A DNA stretch of 14,212 nt from assembly GCA_946410375.1 (NCBI GenBank), contig CAMKAB010000006.1, positions 1-14,212 on the forward strand, written 5' to 3'. Position numbers and translations under genes: made by a program. Positions 1 through 7,509 of the stretch are shown here, piece by piece. Within the stretch, counting starts at the first letter, position 1. The number at the start of each line of letters is the position of its first letter. The stretch comes from an uncultured Spirochaetaceae bacterium (GTDB taxonomy: Bacteria; Spirochaetota; Spirochaetia; Sphaerochaetales; Sphaerochaetaceae). The notes below the pieces were generated by a model. That model did not search any database and was not told where the DNA came from. It saw only the letters and a program-made list of their open reading frames with translations.

Positions 1-2
1 AA

Positions 3-77
3 ATCGTCATGTATGGTGCGGGGAAATATCCGCGGGAACAGGTGGGAACAGTTCGGGAATACGAGGTGTTTTGCTAA
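3..77 (+). CDS. Possible 3' end of an upstream gene (partial)
   Basis: An open frame enters from the left edge and stops at TAA 75-77. The last 24 residues begin IVMYGAGKYPRE and end YEVFC. I do not recognise a family. What favours a real gene tail is the protein-like composition and the stem-loop (81-100) that starts three bases after the stop. The other two forward frames are also open over this short stretch, so the frame choice is uncertain. Position upstream of a sugar-transferase gene suggests, but does not show, that it belongs to the same glycan locus. Confidence 0.33.
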   Translation: MVMYGAGKYPREQVGTVREYEVFC

Positions 78-104
78 AAAATGTTGCGTAAAAGCAACAT
101 ATTT
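77..104 (+). terminator. Stem-loop, possible terminator before the glycan genes
   Basis: ATGTTGC (81-87) and GCAACAT (94-100) form a perfect 7-bp stem around a 6-nt loop. Flanking A and T bases (77-79 with 102-104) can extend it past one mismatch. The downstream T run is short (ATTTAT), so termination may be weak. It lies just after a possible stop codon at 75-77 and 75 bases before the promoter at 179-207, where a terminator would be expected. Confidence 0.4.
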
Positions 105-178
105 ATGCACATTGAGAGTAAAACACTGCAATTTTGGTGCAAATACCGTTCAAAAGCGCTCAAACACGGTTATGTTAA

Positions 179-207
179 TTTACTTTTTGCCGGTATGGTA
201 CTAAAAT
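179..207 (+). promoter_or_regulatory. Sigma70-type promoter ending 6 nt before the sugar transferase GTG
   Basis: The -35 is TTTACT (179-184), the spacer is exactly 17 bp, and the -10 is TAAAAT (202-207). Six bases separate the -10 from GTG at 214, so the expected transcription start falls on the start codon and the mRNA would be leaderless. There is no Shine-Dalgarno sequence here. The 15-mer starting at 174, the TATGGTA at 194-200 and the TGCGTAAAAAG at 215-225 all recur at the promoter of the 5633 gene. Confidence 0.62.
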
Positions 208-213
208 AACGGT

Positions 214-939
214 GTGCGTAAAAAGACTTTTTATGAAAAATATGTTAAGAGAATTCTGGATATACTGTTTTCTTTGATAATCATTGTTCCTTTTTTTTGG
301 ATTTATATTTTCGTATACATAATTGTTGCGATAAAAATGGGAACGCCGGTTATATTCAAGCAGCCTCGTCCCGGAATTAAGGCAGGAAACGGGGAAGAGA
401 AAATCTTCAATATGTATAAATTCAGAACCATGACCGATGCAAGAGACAAGGACGGAAAACTTTTGCCGGATAATGAAAGGCTTACCGGATTCGGCAAAAT
501 GCTGAGACGCACTTCTCTCGATGAGATTCCCGAAATTTTCAATGTGCTGAAAGGCGATATGTCTTTTATCGGTCCCAGACCTTTTTTAGTCAGAGATATG
601 GTTTTTATGACCCCCGGGCAGAGAATGCGTCATTCCGTAAGACCGGGAATTACCGGATTGGCGCAGGTGAACGGAAGAAATGCGATAACATGGGAAAAAA
701 AGATTGATTATGATTTGAGATATATGGAGCGGATTACACTTAAGGGTGATGTCAGCATATTGTTTAAAACGGTAAAAAAGATATTTTGCAGGTCGGAAAG
801 CTTCGAAGAACTGGATGTTACCGATGATTTCGGAGATGCGCTTTTAAAAGAGGGAAAAGTTTCAAAAGAGCGATATGATGAATTGCAGGACTATGCCGTA
901 AAGCTTTTGGAAAAGTGCAACAGGAAAAAAAATAATTGA
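214..939 (+). CDS. PglC-like polyprenyl-phosphate phosphoglycosyl transferase (initiating sugar transferase)
   Basis: Membrane enzyme of the bacterial sugar transferase family. It moves a sugar-1-phosphate from an NDP-sugar to a polyprenyl phosphate at the inner face of the cytoplasmic membrane, the first step of glycan assembly. Visible in 241 residues: one hydrophobic N-terminal segment (about 15-40) with a Pro near its middle, preceded by KR; KFRTM (69-73); the catalytic Asp-Glu pair D103-E104 in SLDEIPEIF; GPRP (120-123); and RPGITGLAQVNGRN (143-156). The short form with a single membrane segment matches PglC/EpsL rather than five-helix WbaP. About 50 residues follow the core, a tail seen in some PglC relatives. 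GTG is taken as start because the promoter -10 ends 6 nt upstream and MRKK matches the N-terminus of the 5633 gene. The sugar is unknown; the dehydratase and aminotransferase downstream suggest an amino-dideoxy sugar. Confidence 0.93.
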   Translation: MRKKTFYEKYVKRILDILFSLIIIVPFFWIYIFVYIIVAIKMGTPVIFKQPRPGIKAGNGEEKIFNMYKFRTMTDARDKDGKLLPDNERLTGFGKMLRRTSLDEIPEIFNVLKGDMSFIGPRPFLVRDMVFMTPGQRMRHSVRPGITGLAQVNGRNAITWEKKIDYDLRYMERITLKGDVSILFKTVKKIFCRSESFEELDVTDDFGDALLKEGKVSKERYDELQDYAVKLLEKCNRKKNN

Positions 940-1037
940 TTGTTTGTTACACGGAATTCAGGAATGAAAACGTGGTGAGTTTTAATAACTTCATATAGCT
1001 TAAAGAGATGTGAAAAGCGATTTTTAGAGAAAAATAT

Positions 1038-1808
1038 ATGAATAAATTAGTGTCCATTATTATGCCGTCTTATAATACAGCCCATCTGATAGCGGATTCA
1101 ATACAATCGGTTTTGACTCAGACTTATAAGGATTTTGAGCTGATTATCGTTGATGACGCTTCAACAGATAATACGGACGCCGTGGTGCAGCCGTTTTTGT
1201 CAGATAACAGAATAAAGTACTTCAAAAACGATGTTCAGAAAGGGGCGGCGCTGAGTAGAAACAGAGCTCTGCTCAGCGCATCAGGAACGTATATCGCGTT
1301 TCTGGATTCGGACGACCTTTGGAGACCTGAAAAACTGGAAAAGCAGGTTTCTTTTATGGAAGAACACGGCTACGCTTTTTCTTACACCGATTACACGGAA
1401 ATGGATTACAGCGGCAAGGTGAGCGGCATGCGGGTAAGCGGTCCCCCTAAAGTTACAAGACGCGCATTTAAGAATTACTGCTATCCGGGGTGTCTTACGG
1501 TTATGTACAACAAAGATGTTGCGGGGCTTATACAAATAGAAGATATAAAGCGGCATAATGACTATGCGATGTGGTTGGAAGTGAGCAAAAAAGCGGATTG
1601 CTACCTGTTGAACGAGGACCTCGCTTTATACCGACGCGGCAGAGCGGGGAGCGTCAGCACTCAAAATACGATGGAATTGATTAAGTGGTTTTACAGACTT
1701 CATAGAATTTCGGAAAAGCAAAATCGTGTTTTGTCTTTGTGCAATACGATGAGGAATATTCTGTTCGGGTTCTTGAAAAAGAAAAAATATGTCAGGAGAA
1801 TTGCATGA
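1038..1808 (+). CDS. Family 2 glycosyltransferase (GT-A fold)
   Basis: A 256-residue soluble or peripheral glycosyltransferase, likely adding a sugar to the carrier-linked glycan on the cytoplasmic side. The N-terminal GT-A nucleotide-binding part is clear: VSIIMPSYN (5-13), VDDASTDNT (38-46) with the conserved Asp pair, and the metal-binding DSDDLW (90-95). HNDYAMWLEV (173-182) supplies the expected later acidic residue. The style is that of TuaG-like enzymes, and no membrane anchor is evident. The start has only a weak purine stretch (AGAGA, 1026-1030) as ribosome site. The gene is 98 bp after the sugar transferase with no convincing promoter between, so read-through from 179-207 is likely. 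Its stop overlaps the next start (ATGA), pointing to translational coupling. Donor and acceptor cannot be read from sequence. Confidence 0.9.
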   Translation: MNKLVSIIMPSYNTAHLIADSIQSVLTQTYKDFELIIVDDASTDNTDAVVQPFLSDNRIKYFKNDVQKGAALSRNRALLSASGTYIAFLDSDDLWRPEKLEKQVSFMEEHGYAFSYTDYTEMDYSGKVSGMRVSGPPKVTRRAFKNYCYPGCLTVMYNKDVAGLIQIEDIKRHNDYAMWLEVSKKADCYLLNEDLALYRRGRAGSVSTQNTMELIKWFYRLHRISEKQNRVLSLCNTMRNILFGFLKKKKYVRRIA

Positions 1809-2911
1809 AGATATGTTTTGTCGCTCCGGCAAATAATTATCACACAATAAAATGGGCGACCTGGTTTTCTAATGCGGGGCATAGCGTGGACGTGGTGTCC
1901 TTCACTCGCGGGGAAATACCGGGCGTCAGAGTGCACTATATAGACACGGGTGTGTCGGTAAACGACAGCGATTCAAAAAAAATAGCATATCTCTTTCATG
2001 CGAAAAAGGTCGGGAAAATTGTAAAGAAGATAAATCCTGATATTGTAAATGCTCATTACGCAACGAGTTATGGAGCGTGTACGGCTTTATCCGGGCTGAA
2101 AGGATATGTTTTGTCCGTGTGGGGAGCCGATATTTACGATTTCCCGAAGAAGAGCGTGTTGCACAGATTGCTGCTGAAATACAGTTTGAAAAAAGCCGGA
2201 CATATTTTCTCCACCAGTCGCGCTATGGCGGACGAAGCGGGGAAATATACAAAGAAACAAATAGACGTTACTCCGTTCGGGGTGGATATTGACTTGTTTA
2301 ATCCCGCAAAAAGAGATCGTACGGATGGTTCGGAATTCATTGTAGGTATTGTTAAGACGCTTGAAGCGAAGTACGGAATAGACTACCTCCTGGAAGCCGC
2401 CGCCCTTGTAAGAAGGGAAAGACCGGACATACCCTTGAAGGTGCGCATAGCAGGCAGGGGCTCAAAAGCGGAAGATTATAAAAAGCTTGCAAAAGAATCG
2501 GGGCTGGAGTCCGTTGTTACGTGGCTCGGGTTCATTCCTCAGGAGCAGGCGGCTCGGGAGTGGGCTGATATGGATGCGGCCGTGGTGCCGAGCGTTCTGG
2601 AAAGCGAATCGTTCGGCGTTTCCGCAATAGAAGCGGAGGCAAGCGGTACACCTTTGATTATTTCCGATATTCCGGGGCTTTTAGAGGCGACGGGCGGCGA
2701 AAAGACTTGCATTGTTGTTCCGAGAAAGAACAGTAATGCGATAGCCTGTGCGATTGAAAGACTTTACGATAGTAAGGAAGAGCGAATGCGTTTGTCGAGG
2801 GTCGGAAGGGATTTTGTTTGCAGCACATACGAACTTAACGCCTGTTTCAGGAAGGTGGAGGCCTTGTTTCTCGCTTACGCGGGAAAAACGCAGAAGCCGG
2901 TGGAGCCATGA
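1805..2911 (+). CDS. Family 4 glycosyltransferase (GT-B fold)
   Basis: A 368-residue retaining-type glycosyltransferase. The N-terminal acceptor domain opens with MKICFVAPAN; the C-terminal donor domain shows TPFGVDIDLFNP (156-167), IAGRGS (215-220) and the E-x7-E motif E268-E276 within ESFGVSAIEAEASGTP, typical of GT4. The start at 1805 is chosen over an in-frame upstream ATG (1739) because AGGAG (1794-1798) lies 6 nt before it, it overlaps the previous stop as ATGA, and the protein then begins at the usual first beta strand. The last codons are inside the first copy of a 61-bp tandem repeat, so the end LAYAGKTQKPVEP may be repeat-derived. It probably extends the lipid-linked glycan; the sugar is not predictable. 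Confidence 0.92.
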   Translation: MKICFVAPANNYHTIKWATWFSNAGHSVDVVSFTRGEIPGVRVHYIDTGVSVNDSDSKKIAYLFHAKKVGKIVKKINPDIVNAHYATSYGACTALSGLKGYVLSVWGADIYDFPKKSVLHRLLLKYSLKKAGHIFSTSRAMADEAGKYTKKQIDVTPFGVDIDLFNPAKRDRTDGSEFIVGIVKTLEAKYGIDYLLEAAALVRRERPDIPLKVRIAGRGSKAEDYKKLAKESGLESVVTWLGFIPQEQAAREWADMDAAVVPSVLESESFGVSAIEAEASGTPLIISDIPGLLEATGGEKTCIVVPRKNSNAIACAIERLYDSKEERMRLSRVGRDFVCSTYELNACFRKVEALFLAYAGKTQKPVEP

Positions 2912-3019
2912 TAAGACGTGCAAGTTGTTTCTCGCTTATGCGAAAAAAACGCAGAAGCCGGCGAAGCCCTGATAAGGCGTGCAAGTTGCTTCGCGCTTAC
3001 ACGGGAAAAACGCAGAAGC
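2864..3019 (+). repeat. 61-bp tandem repeat, about 2.6 copies, over the 3' end of the GT4 gene
   Basis: Copies begin at 2864, 2925 and 2986, exactly 61 bp apart. By hand alignment copy 2 matches copy 1 at 54 of 61 positions, and the partial copy 3 (34 nt) at 31 of 34. Copy 1 encodes the end of the GT4 protein and its TGA. Copy 2 keeps a TGA at the same place and would read LFLAYAKKTQKPAKP in another frame. The period is not a multiple of three, so the copies cannot form one reading frame. The third copy ends about 35 bp before the next gene. Confidence 0.9.
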
Positions 3020-3054
3020 TCTCGAAATGCGGTAAACGGAAAGGATAACAGGAA

Positions 3055-4065
3055 ATGAAATATATTCAGTATGCGGTTCCGAAAAGGGAAACGAGAAATG
3101 CGAGCGGAAAGGCTAAAAACGACGTTTACGATATAGCCTTGTCTTCGGGCTTCAAACCGTCCTACCGCCCTTCCCGGCGCAGAATAATCAGAATTGTACA
3201 GCAATTCTTTACAATGTATAAATTTATCGGACGCAAAACAATATTTGTCCAGTACGGTTCCGTGAGCGGTCCTTTTATGAAGCTTTTGAGACTTGTGTCG
3301 AAAAAATCGTTTAAAATCGCGCTGATTCACGACCTTCTTTCCATTCAGGGAATTAACGGGTACGGTAAAAACAGGGATGAAGAGCTGAAAAAAGAGATCA
3401 GACTTTTAAATATGTTTGACGTTATTATCGTGCACAATAAAAAGATGGACGAACTTGTAAAAAAGTTCGGCTACAAGGGCTCTACCGTGATAGTGTACCT
3501 GTTTGATTATCTGCACAATCCGCAAACGCCGGTGACCCGTAAAGAGTATTCGGGGAGCATAGTCTTCGCCGGTAATCTTAGGAAATCCGGGTTTGTTTCC
3601 GAGTTGAATAAAATAGAAAAATACAGTTTTAATATCTACGGAGAGGAAACCGGGAAGGATTTTTCCGGTATGCCGAATGTGCATTATAAAGGGAGCCTGC
3701 CCTCCGATAAAATCGTTTACCAAATGGAAGGGGACTACGGGTTGGTGTGGGACGGGGATTCGGTAAACGCCTGCACCGGAGCGACAGGGGAATATCTGTT
3801 ATATAACAACCCTCATAAACTTGCGCTTTATATGGCGGGCGGTATTCCTGTAATTACGTGGAAGAAAGCGGCTGTAGCGGAGTTTGTGGAAAAAAACAAT
3901 GTCGGTATCACCGTTGATTCTCTTTTGGATTTGCAGAATATTGATTTAAAAGAGAATTACGCCCTGATGAAGAACAATGTTTTAAGGATTAAAAGAGATA
4001 TCGCAGAAGGAAAGCTTATAAAAAAGGCTATTAAAAGCGCTATGGACTTGAGGAGAGGAGAATAA
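3055..4065 (+). CDS. Gtf3/WbbI-like glycosyltransferase (possibly galactofuranosyl- or glucosyltransferase)
   Basis: A 336-residue GT-B protein of the Gtf3/WbbI type, a family that includes beta-1,6-galactofuranosyltransferases of O-antigen clusters and the Gtf3 glucosyltransferase of streptococcal adhesin glycosylation. Evidence: an IHDLLSIQ segment (91-98) at the acceptor-domain edge, DVIIVHNKKM (122-131), FAGNLRKSGF (171-180) opening the donor domain, GLVWDG (229-234), and NNPHKLALYMAGGIPVI (251-267), the nucleotide-sugar pocket typical of the family. Length fits (about 320-340). ATG 3055 follows AAGGA (3041-3045) at 9 nt. It is separated from the GT4 gene mainly by the 61-bp repeats, and so is probably cotranscribed. 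Family assignment is firm; linkage and sugar are inference. Confidence 0.83.
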   Translation: MKYIQYAVPKRETRNASGKAKNDVYDIALSSGFKPSYRPSRRRIIRIVQQFFTMYKFIGRKTIFVQYGSVSGPFMKLLRLVSKKSFKIALIHDLLSIQGINGYGKNRDEELKKEIRLLNMFDVIIVHNKKMDELVKKFGYKGSTVIVYLFDYLHNPQTPVTRKEYSGSIVFAGNLRKSGFVSELNKIEKYSFNIYGEETGKDFSGMPNVHYKGSLPSDKIVYQMEGDYGLVWDGDSVNACTGATGEYLLYNNPHKLALYMAGGIPVITWKKAAVAEFVEKNNVGITVDSLLDLQNIDLKENYALMKNNVLRIKRDIAEGKLIKKAIKSAMDLRRGE

Positions 4066-4193
4066 ATAAAAATGAAAAGGTTCCCGGGATCGGCAATGCG
4101 TGCGGACTTATAACGCTGTCCGTGATCGGAGAATAATCAAGAAGGGATAGGTTTCCAAGGTTATCAAAAACGTTATGGACGGTTATAAAACGA
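4066..4193. other. 128-bp spacer between the Gtf3-like gene and the flippase gene
   Basis: No gene is seen. CGGAC (4103-4107) and GTCCG (4118-4122) can pair around a 10-nt loop, extended by two G-U pairs, but no T run follows, so I do not call it a terminator. A promoter-like pair lies at the right end. Confidence 0.5.
4161..4189 (+). promoter_or_regulatory. Weak promoter candidate before the flippase gene
   Basis: TTATCA (4161-4166), a 17-bp spacer and TATAAA (4184-4189). The -10 is good but the -35 matches only 4 of 6, and the -10 ends just 4 nt before ATG 4194, so a normal start site would fall inside the first codon. No Shine-Dalgarno sequence precedes 4194 either. It may be a real but oddly placed promoter, or chance in an AT-rich stretch. 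Confidence 0.25.
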
Positions 4194-5573
4194 ATGAATG
4201 ATAATTTTAAAGAACTGAAGAAGAATACTGTTTTAATCGCTATCGCTAACATCGGAAGCAGGCTGATAAGTTTTATACTCGCTCCGCTGTACTCTTTCTA
4301 TATGTCTGCGGAACAGTACGGAATTATGGATTTGGTTACAACTACGTGTTATTTAATAGTTCCGCTTATCTGTTTGGATATATACGAATCCACATTCAGA
4401 TTTACCAAAGACAGCAGTTGCGATAATAAGAAAGTGCTTTCAACATCCACTGTGGTTTGTTTATACAGTCTGCCTCTGTGTCTGATAGGGGTCGGAATTT
4501 ACCTCGCCGTGTTCCCGTTTAAACTCAGCATCATCATCTCCGTTGTGTATGCCGTGTTGGATGTTTTTTATAACAACCTGATACAGTACGCAAGGGGCAA
4601 GGACAAAATCGGCACGTACGCTTTTTCAGGTGTGTTGTATTCGGTGATTTTGCTGATCGGAAACATCGTTTTCTTAATTTCGTTGCGAATGGAACTCGTC
4701 GGATGGATGGTGTCGTTTGTGCTTGCGAAGGCGCTTGTGATTGTGTACCTGATATTCTGCTTAAGGCTTTGGAATGATTTTTCTTTTAAATTTTTTGATA
4801 AGAAACTCTTAAAGACATGCTTGAAATACAGTCTGCCGCTAATGCCTTCCGCTTCCATGTGGTGGATAATGAATGTGTCGGACAGGTATATTCTTTCTTT
4901 TTACGCGGGAGTCGCCGTTACGGGGATATATGCGGTGGCGACAAAGCTTCCCACTGTGCTGACTGTTTGCGGAGAAATTTTTTATAAGGCGTGGGAAACC
5001 ACGGCGATAGACAGCTCGGGGGATGCGGAAAGAGACGTGTTCTATTCGGATATTTTTAACGATTATTTCAGCCTGCTGTCATTGGGCGTTTTAGGCATTC
5101 TGGTTGTCTTAAAACCGATGATATTGCTTTTGTTCGCTTCCGAGTTTTCTTCGGCTTGGGTTTGCTCTTCCGTTTTGGTTATCGGGGTGCTTATTCACGC
5201 GTTAGCGGGCAACATAGGTATTCTGTACATTGTTTTCAAGGATACCAAGGGGGCATTGATCACCTCCTTTATCGGCGCGGTATGCAATATCGCTCTTAAC
5301 TTCATCTTTATTCCCCGATTCGGAATGATTGCCGCGGCCTGTACGACGTTTTTTTCGTATTTTGTCGTGTTGATCATAAGATGGTTTGATATAAAGAAAT
5401 TCGTTAAGATCGCTTTTTATCCGAAAAAAGGGATTGCGACGGTTTTGTTAATCGCTCTTCAATTCGCTCTTTACTACGTTGACGGTCCTGTTTCCTTTGC
5501 TTTGAGATTTTTTGTTTTGCTGCTTTGCCTTGTTCTTAACAGGAGCGTTATTTTAAAAATACTGAAAAGATGA
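4194..5573 (+). CDS. Wzx-like lipid-linked oligosaccharide flippase (MOP superfamily)
   Basis: A 459-residue polytopic membrane protein, hydrophobic nearly throughout, with roughly 12-14 membrane segments. It begins with a short charged cytoplasmic stretch and the typical first helix (NTVLIAIANIGSRLISFILAPLYS region, about 11-34) followed by MSAEQYGIMDL. The central KYSLPLMPSASMWWIMNVSDRYILSFYAG segment, opening the second half-repeat, is a hallmark of polysaccharide flippases. It would carry the polyprenyl-linked glycan from the inner to the outer face of the cytoplasmic membrane. Start at 4194 follows from the family N-terminus; no ribosome site is visible. A flippase without a Wzy polymerase in the window fits either a short glycan, such as for protein or lipid decoration, or a polymerase encoded elsewhere. 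Confidence 0.9.
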   Translation: MNDNFKELKKNTVLIAIANIGSRLISFILAPLYSFYMSAEQYGIMDLVTTTCYLIVPLICLDIYESTFRFTKDSSCDNKKVLSTSTVVCLYSLPLCLIGVGIYLAVFPFKLSIIISVVYAVLDVFYNNLIQYARGKDKIGTYAFSGVLYSVILLIGNIVFLISLRMELVGWMVSFVLAKALVIVYLIFCLRLWNDFSFKFFDKKLLKTCLKYSLPLMPSASMWWIMNVSDRYILSFYAGVAVTGIYAVATKLPTVLTVCGEIFYKAWETTAIDSSGDAERDVFYSDIFNDYFSLLSLGVLGILVVLKPMILLLFASEFSSAWVCSSVLVIGVLIHALAGNIGILYIVFKDTKGALITSFIGAVCNIALNFIFIPRFGMIAAACTTFFSYFVVLIIRWFDIKKFVKIAFYPKKGIATVLLIALQFALYYVDGPVSFALRFFVLLLCLVLNRSVILKILKR

Positions 5574-5596
5574 GTTTAATTGGCGTTCGGGGTTAA

Positions 5597-5625
5597 TTTA
5601 CTTTTTATTCTTATGGTAATAGAAT
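5597..5625 (+). promoter_or_regulatory. Sigma70-type promoter ending 7 nt before the dehydratase ATG
   Basis: The -35 is TTTACT (5597-5602), the spacer 17 bp, and the -10 TAGAAT (5620-5625). ATG 5633 is 7 nt after the -10, placing the transcript start on or beside the start codon. The in-frame ATG at 5624 lies inside the -10 itself and cannot be on this transcript. The -35, spacer word TATGGTA and start-codon context are shared with the promoter at 179-207. Confidence 0.62.
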
Positions 5626-5632
5626 GATTTTC

Positions 5633-7429
5633 ATGCGTAAAAAGGCTTTTTTTGTTGTTTTGGACTTTGTTTCTATGATTTTTATGGGGTTCGTTTCGTT
5701 TTTTCTGATTGGCGAGACCATTCACTTCACCCCGATAATTCTTTTAGTGATAATGTCTTTCGGCTACGTCTTTACGTTGTCTTTATTTAAATTTTACAGA
5801 AACAGGGTGGTGGACTCATCTCTTGAGGTTTTCAGAGAAGCCCTGTTGTCCGTGGGAATCAACACGGCTGTGTACGTCTTGGTGGTGGGCTACATACGGG
5901 GATTTATGTCTCCCGAAATCAGGTGGATTTTGGTGTATGCGATTCTTTCCTTTATGAGCGTTTTGGGAACCAGAATGGTTGTGAGAATGAATGCCGAGTT
6001 GAAAGGAAGGACGAACCGGAATCTGCCGCTTGCTATCATCTACGGTGCGGGAGACATGGGCTCTTCCATGGTGAGAATGGCTTCAAAGGGCAAGTTTTCG
6101 TACCATGTTGAGGGTTTTATCGACGACAATAAAGGTTTGCAGGGCGAAATCGTGCTGGGGTACCCGATTCTCGGAGACTTGGACCGGCTTGATTACGTGC
6201 TGAAAATACACAAGGTTGATACGCTTATTATCGCAATCAGCAAGATTTCTTCGGCGAAAATTCAAAGAGCGGTGAGCATTGCGAGGAATAACGACGTCAG
6301 CGTGAAGATTGTCCCTTCGCTTTTTGAGACAAAGGGGCGTTCCGATGTTTCAATCAGAGACATAGACTATGCGGACTTGCTCGGAAGAAACCTTATCACA
6401 ATAGAGAAAGAGCCGCTTTTCGAGATGTTCCAGGGAAAGACCGTTCTTGTAACCGGTGCGGGCGGGAGTATCGGAAGCGAGATTTGCAAGCAGCTTATGA
6501 GCTACGGTTTGCGTCGTTTGATTCTTCTTGATATTGATGAAACGGAACTGCACGATGTTTGTCTCAGGCTTTTGAATTACGAAAAAGAGTGGTCGGAAGA
6601 GGTTGTGCCTGTTGTGTGCGACATTAAAAACGGCGCCAAGATAGACGAGGTTTTTGAGGAATACAAACCGGACATCGTTTTCCACGCTGCCGCATATAAA
6701 CATGTTCCTCTTATGGAATTGTATCCGGAAGAAGCTATCCTTACCAATATTTGCGGAAGTTTTAACGTCTTCAGCAGCGCCTCGAAGTGGAAAGCGGGGC
6801 GTGTTGTGGTGATTTCCACGGATAAGGCGGTGAATCCCACCAATATAATGGGAGCCACGAAACGCGTTGTGGAAATGATGGCTGCCGCTTTTGATGCGGA
6901 GAGCGGAGAAACCGATTTCTGCTGCGTTCGTTTCGGAAACGTGATAGGTTCCCGCGGATCAATGCTGCCGCTCTTCCTTGAGGAGATAAAGGCGGGGCGT
7001 CCGATAACAGTTACGGACAGAAATATTATCCGCTATTTCATGGCGATTCCCGAAGCGGTGAGCCTGGTGTTCAGGGCCGCCACTCTTGCAAACGGCGGGG
7101 AGGTTATGGTGCTGGATATGGGCGAGCCGGTGAAAATCTACGATTTCGCCCAGAAAATGATTGATATTTTCGGCGACGGAAGGTCGGAGATTAAGATTAT
7201 CGGTTTACGTCCGGGAGAGAAGCTGTACGAAGAGTTGCTTGCCAATAAGGATAATACGATTCCCACGGAGAATGAGAAGATATTCAAGGCGGTTGTGAAT
7301 AAGAACACCGCTTTTACGACTGCGAATTTGAAGAAAACCGTGAGCGAGATGCCGGGTATGAAGCGTGATGACCTTGTTTCTCTTTTGCAAAGCGCTGTTC
7401 CCGAGTTTAATCGGAAAAGCAATTCGTAA
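5633..7429 (+). CDS. PglF/CapD-like NDP-sugar 4,6-dehydratase with membrane domain
   Basis: A 598-residue membrane-anchored short-chain dehydrogenase of the long PglF/WbpM/CapD class. These enzymes convert UDP-GlcNAc (or a related NDP-sugar) to a 4-keto-6-deoxy sugar using bound NAD. Order: hydrophobic N-terminal segments (about 6-120); a first Rossmann domain with YGAGDMG (137-143); then the catalytic domain with VTGAGGSIGSE (273-283), HAAAYKHVPLME (351-362) and STDKAVNPTNIMGATKR (395-411). In this class the usual SDR tyrosine is replaced by Met (M406) and the Thr-Asp-Lys (396-398) triad acts, as in PglF. ATG 5633 is preferred to 5624 because the latter overlaps the -10 and MRKKAF parallels MRKKTF of the first gene. 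With the aminotransferase 80 bp downstream it forms the front half of an NDP-4-amino-sugar pathway. The exact substrate and C5 stereochemistry cannot be told from motifs. Confidence 0.92.
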   Translation: MRKKAFFVVLDFVSMIFMGFVSFFLIGETIHFTPIILLVIMSFGYVFTLSLFKFYRNRVVDSSLEVFREALLSVGINTAVYVLVVGYIRGFMSPEIRWILVYAILSFMSVLGTRMVVRMNAELKGRTNRNLPLAIIYGAGDMGSSMVRMASKGKFSYHVEGFIDDNKGLQGEIVLGYPILGDLDRLDYVLKIHKVDTLIIAISKISSAKIQRAVSIARNNDVSVKIVPSLFETKGRSDVSIRDIDYADLLGRNLITIEKEPLFEMFQGKTVLVTGAGGSIGSEICKQLMSYGLRRLILLDIDETELHDVCLRLLNYEKEWSEEVVPVVCDIKNGAKIDEVFEEYKPDIVFHAAAYKHVPLMELYPEEAILTNICGSFNVFSSASKWKAGRVVVISTDKAVNPTNIMGATKRVVEMMAAAFDAESGETDFCCVRFGNVIGSRGSMLPLFLEEIKAGRPITVTDRNIIRYFMAIPEAVSLVFRAATLANGGEVMVLDMGEPVKIYDFAQKMIDIFGDGRSEIKIIGLRPGEKLYEELLANKDNTIPTENEKIFKAVVNKNTAFTTANLKKTVSEMPGMKRDDLVSLLQSAVPEFNRKSNS

Positions 7430-7438
7430 ATTTACGAA
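7423..7438. repeat. 16-bp perfect palindrome at the end of the dehydratase gene
   Basis: TTCGTAAATTTACGAA reads the same on both strands and contains the TAA stop (7427-7429). As RNA it could form a 6-bp stem with an AATT loop followed by AAATTTCTTT, a poor terminator. As DNA it could be an operator. It may also be chance. Confidence 0.5.
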
Positions 7439-7509
7439 AATTTCTTTGCGTGATAGAGTTCCGGCGGATAATCAGTTGCGAGTAGCTGTGTGAAAAGGAG
7501 TTTTGAGTT

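Noticed and set aside
13..204. 63-codon forward frame at the left edge
   Set aside because: It runs through the stem-loop and the promoter at 179-207 and its composition is not protein-like; the frame ending at 77 fits the context better.
2748..2972. Forward frame ending in a second copy of the LAYAKKTQKP tail
   Set aside because: It is the 61-bp repeat read in another frame; its first two thirds are out of frame within the GT4 gene.
5624..5632. Upstream ATG (5624) as start of the dehydratase
   Set aside because: It overlaps the last two bases of the -10 TAGAAT, so the transcript from that promoter cannot contain it; ATG 5633 fits the promoter and the shared MRKK start.
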